DNA from: Kribbella turkmenica
GTDB taxonomy: Bacteria > Actinomycetota > Actinomycetes > Propionibacteriales > Kribbellaceae
DNA length: 64,000 nucleotides
Assembly (NCBI RefSeq): GCF_004348725.1
Contig: NZ_SMKR01000014.1
Coordinates: forward strand, 1 to 64,000
Reading direction: 5' to 3'
This document shows, in pieces, positions 23,091 to 33,180 of this stretch; position 1 is the first letter of the stretch; every line of letters starts with the position of its first letter. The notes beneath the pieces were generated by a model. That model worked only from the letters and a program-made list of their open reading frames with translations. It made no database searches and was not told the origin of the DNA. The position numbers and the translations under genes were made by a program.

Positions 23091-24260
23091 TCAGCCTTCG
23101 AACAGCGCGATCGTCATCGCCTCGAGAGCCAGCAAAGGCGCCACGTTGGTCTCGATCGCCTCTCTGCAGGCGGCGATGGCGTCGATCCTTCGAATCGTCT
23201 GCTCGGGGGTCGTCCGGCCCGCGAGTTGCTCGATGTTCGGGCCCAGTTCGGCGTTGATCAACTCGGCGCCCGCGCGGGTCTGAACCATCAGCACGTCGCG
23301 GTAGAGCGCCATCAGGTCGACGAGTGACCGGTCGAGCACGTCGCGTTCCCAGCGTTTGGCCCGGGCCTTCTGCTGGTCCTCGAGCTCCTTCAGCGCGGCG
23401 TTCGCCTCGCGTGGCTTGGCGCCCTTGGTGCCGACGCCGAGTGCCTGCTCGAGCGCGGACCGTTCCTTCTCGTCGACCTTCTCCGCGCTGGCCCCGGCCT
23501 CTTCCTTGGCCGCCTCGACCAGTTGCTGGGCCGCCTTGAGGCAGGCGCCGAGGTCGCGGAGCGCGAACGGGACATCGAGCACCCTGTTCCGGCGGTCGCG
23601 GACCTCCTCGTCGCGGGCCAGCGCCCGCGCGCGGCCGATGTGGCCCTGAGCGGCCCGGGCGGCGAACCCGGCAAGCTCCGGATCGACACCCAGCTTGCCG
23701 ACCAGCATGTGCGCGACCGCGTCCACCGGCGGGGTGCGCAACACCAGCAGCCGGCAGCGCGACCGGATCGTGGGTACGACGTCCTCGACGGTCGGCGCGC
23801 ACAGCACCCAGACGGTCCGCGGCGCCGGCTCCTCGATGCTCTTCAGCAGCGCGTCGGCGGCCTGCTCGGTCAGCCGGTCCGCGTCCTCGACGACCATCAC
23901 CTGCCAGCGGCCCTGCGTCGGGCTCATCGCGGCCCGGCGGACCAGTTCGCGGATCTCGCTGACCCGGATCGACAGCAGCTCGGTGCGGATCAGCGAAACG
24001 TCGGGGTGGGCGCCGCTCAGCGACGTCCGGCACTCGTTGCACTCGCCGCAGCCGTGGTTGGCGCACTGCAGGGCGGCCGCGAACGCCCGGCCCGCGTTCG
24101 ACCGGCCGGACCCCGGCGGCCCGGTGATGAGCCAGGCATGCGTCATCCCGGCCACCGCGGCCCCGGACTCACCCCGCATCCCCGCTTCCGCGCCGGCCAC
24201 AGCCTTCTGCAACACGGCAACCGCCGGCTCCTGCCCGACCAGGTCGTCCCACACGCTCAT
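23091..24260 (-). CDS. holB: DNA polymerase III delta' subunit
   Basis: A 389-residue clamp-loader subunit. The AAA+ N-terminal part has GPPGSGRSNAGRAF, a Walker A in which Arg replaces the usual Lys, consistent with delta' subunits not using ATP. A zinc module follows (CANHGCGECNECR), and VVEDADRL and SIEEPAPRTVWVL are the Walker B and sensor 1 regions; IRSRCR is the SRC-type motif. The central segment has an inserted charged, probably coiled stretch (about 230-300). The start overlaps the stop of the dTMP kinase fusion (ATGA), giving translational coupling of tmk and holB, a conserved bacterial pairing. Confidence 0.93.
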   Translation of the reverse strand: MSVWDDLVGQEPAVAVLQKAVAGAEAGMRGESGAAVAGMTHAWLITGPPGSGRSNAGRAFAAALQCANHGCGECNECRTSLSGAHPDVSLIRTELLSIRVSEIRELVRRAAMSPTQGRWQVMVVEDADRLTEQAADALLKSIEEPAPRTVWVLCAPTVEDVVPTIRSRCRLLVLRTPPVDAVAHMLVGKLGVDPELAGFAARAAQGHIGRARALARDEEVRDRRNRVLDVPFALRDLGACLKAAQQLVEAAKEEAGASAEKVDEKERSALEQALGVGTKGAKPREANAALKELEDQQKARAKRWERDVLDRSLVDLMALYRDVLMVQTRAGAELINAELGPNIEQLAGRTTPEQTIRRIDAIAACREAIETNVAPLLALEAMTIALFEG

Positions 24261-26242
24261 CAGTTCACCTTCGGAAGCATCGGCTGGAGTCGCGCCCGGA
24301 TCTGGGCGGCGAGCTCTTCGCGGTCCTGGGTGGCGTCGAGGATCAGGTAGTGCTGCGGCTCGGCGGCGGCGAGCTCGAGGAACGCGTTCCTCACCCGGAC
24401 GTGGAAGTCGTGCGACTGCGCCTCGATCCGGTCGCGTCCGGCGAACCGGTCGAGCCCGCTCTTCGGCGGGAGGTCGAGCAGGATGGTCAGGTTCGGCCGG
24501 AGGTCGTCGGTGGCCCAGCGGTTGACGCGTTCCACGTCGGACAGGTCCAGGTCGCGCCCGGAACCCTGGTAGGCCAGCGCGGAGTCGACGTACCGGTCGG
24601 TGATGACGACCGCGCCGGCCTTCAGCGCGGGTTTGATCACCGAGTCCACGTGCTCGGCCTTGTCGGCGGCGTACAGCAACGCCTCGGCGCGGTGGGAGAT
24701 GTCGCCGGTGGCGGGATCGAGGACGATGCCCCGCAGGGTCTTCCCCAGCTCGGTGGCGCCCGGCTCGCGGGTCAGCAGGACCTGCTGCCCCTGCTCCTTC
24801 AGCCACTCCACCAGCAGCGCGGACTGCGTCGACTTGCCGGCACCGTCCCCGCCTTCCATCGCGATGAACAGGCCGGTGGTCGGGTACACACCCGGGGTCT
24901 TGCCGAAGCTGCGCCGTACGTCGCGCCAGAACGGGACACCTGGCCGGTCGTCCATCTGCCGCCAGGCGATCACGCCGATCACACCGGCCAGCACAGCCGC
25001 GATCAGCATCGTCGTCGCGGCACCGTTGTAGCTGACCGACCGGCCGCCGATCGTCCAGGTGTTCCGGCCGATCGCACCGGCGGCGAACGGCGCGATCGCG
25101 AGCGTGACGGCGAGCACGGTCCGGACCGCGGACTGGACGAAGGCGAAGGTCCGGCCGCGGACCGCGTCCGGCACCTCGAGGCCCAGCAGGGTGTAACCGC
25201 AGACCCAGGAGGCGCCGGCGCAGAAGCCGAGCAGGATCGCGATCATGGTGGCGATCTCGATCTGCTGGATCAGCGCGAGGGCGGCCAGGCAGATGCCGGA
25301 GCCGACCAGGCCGGCCGCGAACAAGCGCCGCCGGGACAGCCCGGAGAACAGCCGCGGCGCGAACCCCATGCCGAGCGCGAGACCGCCGAAGACGGCACCG
25401 AACAGGACGCCGTACCCGGGGTCGCCGGCCTTCAGATCCTCGACGTAGGTGCGGCCGAGGCCGATCACGACCGCACCGGCCGCGAACGCCCCGGAGATTC
25501 CGACCACCAGGCCGCGGACGAGCGGCGTGCTGGTCACGTACGACCAGCCCTCGACCATCGTCCGCCAGAGCGTCGGGTGCTCCTCGTGGTCGTGCACGGC
25601 CCGGCCGATCTCGGCCACCGACACGATCGCCAGCGCGGACACCACGAACGTCGCCGCGTTGACGTAGACCGCCAGGTCGATGGCGAAGTCGCCCGCCCAG
25701 CGGGAGACCAGGGTGATCGCGGTGAAGATGACGGCGGCCGGCAGCGCCGTCCCGTACGTGGTGATCAGGCTGAGCTGGTTGGCGGCCTCGAGCCGGTGCC
25801 GGGGCACCAGGTTCGGCACGCTGGCGTCCTTGGCCGGGCCCCAGACCAGGCTGACGATCTCGATCAGCACGGTCGCGACCAGCACCCAGGTGAGCGTGCC
25901 GACGATCGGGATGCTGACGAAGAACGCGGCCCGGATCAGGTCGCCGAGGATCATCGTCCAGCGCCGGTCCAGCCGGTCCGCGACCCAGCCGGCCACCGGG
26001 CCCATCACCAGCGCGGGCAGCACCCGGAGGAACAGCACGCCGCCGATGGCGAAGTTCGCCGCCTGGTAGTCGTCACCGGCGAGCGACTTCGCCATCGCGG
26101 TCAGTGCGAGCAGGCCGATCCAGTCGCCCAGGCTGGACAGCCCGAACGCGATCCAGAGCCGCCGGAACGCCCGGATCCGCAACACCGCGCGCAGGTCATG
26201 CGCCGGTGCAGGGTCAGTCAACGGGTCATGAACCTCCGGCAC
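24260..26242 (-). CDS. tmk: Fused MFS transporter and thymidylate kinase
   Basis: A 660-residue two-part protein. Residues about 20-440 form a 12-helix major facilitator module (GWVADRLDRRWTMIL loop signature). After a short linker, residues about 455-655 are a complete dTMP kinase: P-loop FIAMEGGDGAGKST, TREPG, DRYVDSALAYQG and a basic lid region DRFAGRDRIEAQ. The kinase makes dTDP from dTMP for DNA synthesis. It is the only tmk seen here and is coupled to holB, so it is presumably essential. The fusion is known in actinobacteria; the transport cargo is unknown. GTG 26242 follows a -10 element by 6 bases. Confidence 0.93.
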   Translation of the reverse strand: MPEVHDPLTDPAPAHDLRAVLRIRAFRRLWIAFGLSSLGDWIGLLALTAMAKSLAGDDYQAANFAIGGVLFLRVLPALVMGPVAGWVADRLDRRWTMILGDLIRAAFFVSIPIVGTLTWVLVATVLIEIVSLVWGPAKDASVPNLVPRHRLEAANQLSLITTYGTALPAAVIFTAITLVSRWAGDFAIDLAVYVNAATFVVSALAIVSVAEIGRAVHDHEEHPTLWRTMVEGWSYVTSTPLVRGLVVGISGAFAAGAVVIGLGRTYVEDLKAGDPGYGVLFGAVFGGLALGMGFAPRLFSGLSRRRLFAAGLVGSGICLAALALIQQIEIATMIAILLGFCAGASWVCGYTLLGLEVPDAVRGRTFAFVQSAVRTVLAVTLAIAPFAAGAIGRNTWTIGGRSVSYNGAATTMLIAAVLAGVIGVIAWRQMDDRPGVPFWRDVRRSFGKTPGVYPTTGLFIAMEGGDGAGKSTQSALLVEWLKEQGQQVLLTREPGATELGKTLRGIVLDPATGDISHRAEALLYAADKAEHVDSVIKPALKAGAVVITDRYVDSALAYQGSGRDLDLSDVERVNRWATDDLRPNLTILLDLPPKSGLDRFAGRDRIEAQSHDFHVRVRNAFLELAAAEPQHYLILDATQDREELAAQIRARLQPMLPKVN

Positions 26243-26248
26243 ACCGCA

Positions 26249-26254
26249 AGACTA
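26249..26254 (-). promoter_or_regulatory. -10 element for a leaderless tmk-holB transcript
   Basis: TAGTCT on the minus strand ends 6 bases before GTG 26242 and fits TANNNT; there is no Shine-Dalgarno sequence. Confidence 0.5.
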
Positions 26255-26326
26255 GGGCATGGCTGACGGTCACCCGCCGTCGCGAGCGAGATGCCGTGCC
26301 GAGTGCCGCGCAGTCGGCGGGGACCG

Positions 26327-27451
26327 TCAGCCAAGCCCTTGGCCGGCCGCGGGGACAGCTCGGCGCAGCGCTGCGGTCAGGGCCTCCAGGGCGGCTTTCA
26401 GCTCGGCCGGCGGCAGGAATCCGAACCCGAGCCGGAAGATCCGCCGCTCGTCCCCGAACCAGTCGCCGTCGGCGACGCGCACGCTCAGCTCCGCGGCCGC
26501 CTGCTTGAACCGGTCGAGCGGGACCACTGGCCCCAGGCGGACACAGCAGAGTGCACCGGCGTCCGGACGGACCCACTCGACCAGTTCGCTGTTCGCCCCG
26601 ACCCAGTCCTCGGTCGAGGACAACGCTTCGGCCAGCCACCGACGCCGTACGCCGAGGATCTCGTCCTCCTGCTCGAAGACACGGACGGCGAGTGCCTCGG
26701 TCAGCGGGGCGGCGGTCACGACCGTGTTGAACTTGGCCGTCACCACCCGGTCGACCAAGTCCGCGTCCGTGCTGACGAGCCAGCCGATCCGCAGCCCGGC
26801 GGCGCCGTGGCACTTCGACAGCGAGGCGACCGACACCACCTTCGGGCCGAGTCGGACGGCGGTGTCCGCGATCGGATCGTCGCCGTAGGCCGCGGTCCGG
26901 TAGGTCTCGTCAACCATCAGGTACGCGTCCGGGCAGACGTCGTTCATCACGTCGACGATGTCCCGGAGCGTGCTGGCCGGAATCGCCACACCGGAAGGGT
27001 TCTGCGGAGTCGCCAGGCTGACCAGCTTGGTCTCCGGCGTCAGCTGCGCGCGGACGGCGTCAGCGGTCAACTGGTAGCCGTCGTCGAAGGACAGCGGGAT
27101 CACCCGGACGTCGGCGCCCACGGTGTCGAAGCAGTTGCGGGCCAGCGGGAACAGCGGTGCGGTCGTGACCACCTGGCCGTTCCCGTCCGGAACCAGGTAG
27201 GCGAGCAGGAAGATCGCGTGCATGCCGCCCACCGTGACGACGACCTGTTCCGGCCGTACGCCGTGCCGCTCGGCGATCGCGGTTCGCAGCCGCAGGTCGC
27301 CGTACGCGGTGCCGTAGCCGAGCTCGAGGCCGGCCAACTCCGGAGTGAGCAGATCGGCGAGCCGCAGGTCCGGCCCGTAGCTCTCGCCCAGCTCGTGCGT
27401 GGGCTGTACGTCGGTCAGGGACACGATCTCGTTGCGGGGAAAGGTGGCCAT
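26327..27451 (-). CDS. PLP-dependent aminotransferase, class I/II
   Basis: A 374-residue fold-type I aminotransferase. Visible landmarks: GYGTAYGDLRLRTAIAERHG, the Gly-rich phosphate loop VTVGGMHAIF, the NPSG motif in ATPQNPSGVAIP, DETYR (Asp to the pyridine N) and the PLP lysine in VASLSKCHGAAGLRIGW. The substrate is not evident; the group includes capreomycidine-synthase-like and alanine or aspartate enzymes. It is divergent from the MocR regulator at 27515, with shared candidate operator sites between them, so it is the likely target of that regulator. Confidence 0.88.
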   Translation of the reverse strand: MATFPRNEIVSLTDVQPTHELGESYGPDLRLADLLTPELAGLELGYGTAYGDLRLRTAIAERHGVRPEQVVVTVGGMHAIFLLAYLVPDGNGQVVTTAPLFPLARNCFDTVGADVRVIPLSFDDGYQLTADAVRAQLTPETKLVSLATPQNPSGVAIPASTLRDIVDVMNDVCPDAYLMVDETYRTAAYGDDPIADTAVRLGPKVVSVASLSKCHGAAGLRIGWLVSTDADLVDRVVTAKFNTVVTAAPLTEALAVRVFEQEDEILGVRRRWLAEALSSTEDWVGANSELVEWVRPDAGALCCVRLGPVVPLDRFKQAAAELSVRVADGDWFGDERRIFRLGFGFLPPAELKAALEALTAALRRAVPAAGQGLG

Positions 27452-27489
27452 ACCGCCATGGTCCGGGCCGTGGTCTGGTCACCCCAGAG

Positions 27490-27525
27490 CCAATCCGGCA
27501 CAATTGGTTTGCGAATGAGACCAAT
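27490..27525. promoter_or_regulatory. Candidate MocR operator between aminotransferase and regulator
   Basis: CCAAT (27490-27494), ATTGGT (27503-27508) and ACCAAT (27520-27525) form alternating half-sites; the last pair is a perfect 6-bp inverted repeat with an 11-base spacer and overlaps the regulator start codon. The same half-site occurs at the other MocR gene (13527-13557). Confidence 0.5.
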
Positions 27526-28939
27526 CGAGCTGAGTGAGCGTCTGGGCCGCTGGTCGTCCGGCCGCGGCCCTTTGTACGTGCTGCTCGCGGCCCGGATGCG
27601 CCGGCTGATCGACGACGGCGACCTGCCGCCGGGCGCGCTGCTGCCCCCGGACCGGGCGCTGGCGGCCGCGCTCGCGGTCGGACGCACCACTGTGGTCGCC
27701 GCGTACGAGTTGCTGCGGTCGGAAGGCCGCATCGTTCGTCGCCGAGGCAGCGGGACACGCGTGGCCGGCATCTCGTCGTCCGGAGCGGTCGAGGACGCAC
27801 CGGTCGACCCGATCTTCCTCGACTCGCTGGAGTCGCGGGACGACGACGTCCTGCTGGCCATCTGCGCGGCGCCCGGCGATCCGCCGCCGCAGGTGGCGGA
27901 GGCCTACGCACGCATCCTCCCGCTGCTGGGCGAGATCAGCGGCGACATCGGGTACTACCCGTACGGCCACCCGGCCCTGCGCGAGGCGATCGCGACCCGG
28001 TACGCCGGTCAGGGCGTACCGACGACGCCGGACCAGATCCTGGTGACGAACGGCGGTCAGCAGGCGCTCTCGCTGCTGGCCCACGCGCTGCTCTCGCCCG
28101 GGGACCAGGTGCTGGTCGAGGCGCCGACGTATCCGGGTGCGCTGGAGGCGTTCCGGGAGGAGGCCGCCGTACTGCGGGGTCTGCCGGTGGGCCTGGACGG
28201 GTTCGAGGCGGCCGTCCGTGAACGACGGCCGGGGTTGGCCTACGTGATCCCGACGTACCAGAACCCGACCGGGTCGGTGCTGCCGGCGCTGGTCCGGGAA
28301 CGGCTCGCCCGGGCTGCGGCGGCAGCCGGCGTACCGCTGATCGAGGACGAGGTGCCGGCGGATCTCGGCTTTCCCGGTACGACGAGGCCCGTGCCGATGG
28401 CGACGTTCGGCGATGCCGTGATCTCGCTCGGCTCGCTGAGCAAGAGCGTCTGGGGCGGCCTCCGGATCGGCTGGATCCGTTCACCCGCACCCCTGACCAA
28501 CCGCCTGGCTCGGATCCGCGCAGTCCACGATCTCGGCGGCAACGTGCCGGCCCAGCTGGCCGCGGCTCACCTGATCGCCGAGCTGGACGATCTGGATCTT
28601 CCGACCGAGCTGAAATCCCGCCACGACCACCTGCAGGCTCAGCTGGCCGAGCACCTGCCGAGCTGGCACGTCCCGACCGTCCAGGGCGGCCAGACACTCT
28701 GGGTCAGACTCCCAGAGGGCGACGGCAACTCGTTCGCCCAGACGGCGATGCGCCACGGCATCGCCGTCCTCCCGGGCTCAGGCCTGGACGTGACCGGCTC
28801 CAGCGAGTCCTACGTCCGTCTCCACTTCCGAGCCCGGCCGGACGAACTCACCGAAGCCGTCGACCGTCTGACTGCCGCCTGGCAGGCCTACCACCCCCCA
28901 ACCGACCGAGTTCCACCTCGGCCGGCCATCGCGATCTGA
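27515..28939 (+). CDS. MocR-type PLP-dependent transcriptional regulator
   Basis: A 474-residue GntR/aminotransferase fusion. The winged helix spans about 18-85 (MRRLIDDGDLPPGALLPPDR, GRTTVVAAYELLRSEGRIVRR); the effector domain spans about 120-460, with PYGHPALREAIA, NGGQQALSLLAHAL, YQNPTG, EDEVPADL and the PLP lysine in SLGSLSKSVWGGLRIGW. It probably controls the divergent aminotransferase. The window therefore has two MocR regulators, each divergent from a gene for an enzyme acting on small molecules. ATG 27515 lies inside the candidate operator, consistent with autorepression. Confidence 0.9.
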   Translation: MRPIELSERLGRWSSGRGPLYVLLAARMRRLIDDGDLPPGALLPPDRALAAALAVGRTTVVAAYELLRSEGRIVRRRGSGTRVAGISSSGAVEDAPVDPIFLDSLESRDDDVLLAICAAPGDPPPQVAEAYARILPLLGEISGDIGYYPYGHPALREAIATRYAGQGVPTTPDQILVTNGGQQALSLLAHALLSPGDQVLVEAPTYPGALEAFREEAAVLRGLPVGLDGFEAAVRERRPGLAYVIPTYQNPTGSVLPALVRERLARAAAAAGVPLIEDEVPADLGFPGTTRPVPMATFGDAVISLGSLSKSVWGGLRIGWIRSPAPLTNRLARIRAVHDLGGNVPAQLAAAHLIAELDDLDLPTELKSRHDHLQAQLAEHLPSWHVPTVQGGQTLWVRLPEGDGNSFAQTAMRHGIAVLPGSGLDVTGSSESYVRLHFRARPDELTEAVDRLTAAWQAYHPPTDRVPPRPAIAI

Positions 28940-28950
28940 CCAACTCGCGG

Positions 28951-28973
28951 TGTAGAACGTAACGTTCTACACT
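28951..28973 (+). promoter_or_regulatory. Palindromic operator and -10 element of the VapBC-type operon
   Basis: TGTAGAACGT (28951-28960) and ACGTTCTACA (28962-28971) are perfect 10-bp inverted arms around one base, just upstream of the antitoxin. The -10 TACACT (28968-28973) overlaps the right arm and ends 7 bases before the ATG. Antitoxin binding here would block the promoter. Confidence 0.75.
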
Positions 28974-28980
28974 GGATCGC

Positions 28981-29256
28981 ATGGACAGCATCCCAGTGCG
29001 TGAGCTCAACCAGCACACCAGCGCCGTGCTGGCCCGGGTGGCCGGCGGTGAGTCCCTCGAGATCACCGTCAGCGGCCGGCCCGCGGCTCGGCTGATTCCG
29101 ATTGACGACAGCACCAGCGGCCTCAGCGATCTCGTTCGCCGTGGCCGGCTGATCCCGGCCAGCGATCCGGCGCCACCGGCGCTGCCCCCGGGCGATCCGG
29201 ACCTGTCGACCGACTCCACCGAGGTCATCTCGGACCTGCGCGAGGAACGCCTGTGA
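28981..29256 (+). CDS. Phd/YefM-type antitoxin (VapB-like)
   Basis: A 91-residue antitoxin. Residues 1-50 are the PhdYeFM DNA-binding fold (IPVRELNQHTSAVLARVAGG, EITVSGRPAARLIPID); the rest is a Pro/Asp-rich flexible tail ending in EVISDLREERL, the part that usually wraps the toxin. It should neutralise the PIN toxin encoded immediately after (GTGA overlap) and repress the operon through the palindrome just upstream. The transcript is probably leaderless. Confidence 0.9.
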   Translation: MDSIPVRELNQHTSAVLARVAGGESLEITVSGRPAARLIPIDDSTSGLSDLVRRGRLIPASDPAPPALPPGDPDLSTDSTEVISDLREERL

Positions 29257-29663
29257 TCTATCTGGACTCCGCCGCGATCGTGAAGCTGATCAGGCGTGAG
29301 AAGGAGAGTCAGGCACTCCACGAGTGGCTCACCGCGCAGGAGGACAAGATCCTGGTGGCGTCGGCGCTGGTGCTGACCGAGGTTCCCCGCGCCTTGCGGC
29401 GGACGGATCCCGGCCGGTTGTCCGCCGTTCCGACGGTGCTGGCGAAGCTCAACCGGGTTCCGATGGACGACACAGTTCTCGCGACGGCCGCGGCGTACGA
29501 GGACCCGATGCTCCGAACCCTCGACGCGATCCACCTGGCGAGCGCCGAGACCCTCGTCCTCGAGGGCCTGTCACTGACGGCACTGGTCACCTACGACAAG
29601 CGTCTGCTGTCGGCGGCCGCCGACACAGGCTTCGCCACGGCTGCGCCGGGAGCGAGGGAATGA
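29253..29663 (+). CDS. PIN-domain ribonuclease toxin (VapC-like)
   Basis: A 136-residue PIN-domain protein. The acidic metal-binding residues are all present: D5 (YLDSAAI), E43 (VLTEVPRAL), D91 (TLDAIHLASA) and D115 (TYDKRLLSAA), so the nuclease should be active. VapC toxins cleave RNA, often tRNA or rRNA. Its GTG overlaps the antitoxin stop. The stop codon abuts a terminator stem shared with the convergent beta-galactosidase gene. Confidence 0.9.
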   Translation: MIYLDSAAIVKLIRREKESQALHEWLTAQEDKILVASALVLTEVPRALRRTDPGRLSAVPTVLAKLNRVPMDDTVLATAAAYEDPMLRTLDAIHLASAETLVLEGLSLTALVTYDKRLLSAAADTGFATAAPGARE

Positions 29664-29700
29664 CACCGCCTTGCCCCCAACTGCATGAGCAAGGCGGTGT
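29663..29700. terminator. Bidirectional terminator between vapC-like gene and lacZ-like gene
   Basis: ACACCGCCTTGC (29663-29674) and GCAAGGCGGTGT (29689-29700) form a perfect 12-bp stem with a 14-nt loop, starting at the last base of the toxin stop and ending 14 bases from the minus-strand beta-galactosidase stop. Confidence 0.75.
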
Positions 29701-29714
29701 GGTTAACGGCCAGA

Positions 29715-32735
<3,021 letters not shown>

Positions 32736-33167
32736 TCAGGGGCGGCAGTCCTTGCACACGCCGATCAGGGCGACCTGCTCCGGCGCCAGCTGGAAGCCGA
32801 GCTCGCGCTGGACCTTCCGGCGGGCCGCCTCCAGGATGTCGCCCGGGGCGTCGTACACCGTCCCGCAGTTCGAGCAGCGCAGGTGCAGGTGGCGTGGGGC
32901 CAGGTCACCGGCCAGGTGGTACGTCGTCCCGGCCCGGCCGAGGTGGACGTGCGTGACCAGGCCGAGCTCGCCGAGGGCGTCCAGGGCCCGGTAGACGGTG
33001 GCGCGGTGGATGCCGGGACGTACCTGCTCGGCCCGCTCGCCGATCTGCTCGGCGCTCAGGTGCTCCTCGGTGCCCGCGAGCACCTCCACCACCGCGAGCC
33101 GGGCCGGCGTGACCCGCTCGCCCCGGTCCCGCAGCCGCTGCGCGGTGACCTCGACAGCACTCGTCAC
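32736..33167 (-). CDS. Fur-family metal-dependent transcriptional regulator
   Basis: A 143-residue Fur-family protein. The winged helix spans about 1-85 (QRLRDRGERVTPARLAVVEV, GIHRATVYRALDALGELGLV), with the dimerisation and metal domain after it (RHLHLRCSNCGTVY, a Cys-x-x-Cys; second pair GVCKDC at the C-terminus) giving the structural zinc site. The regulatory metal (Fe, Zn or other) cannot be assigned; CSNC/CKDC fits Zur and FurB-like proteins equally. GTG 33167 has the strong site GGGAGGGGG upstream. It follows topA by 13 bases and is probably co-transcribed with it. Confidence 0.9.
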   Translation of the reverse strand: MTSAVEVTAQRLRDRGERVTPARLAVVEVLAGTEEHLSAEQIGERAEQVRPGIHRATVYRALDALGELGLVTHVHLGRAGTTYHLAGDLAPRHLHLRCSNCGTVYDAPGDILEAARRKVQRELGFQLAPEQVALIGVCKDCRP

Positions 33168-33180
33168 GTCGCCCCCTCCC

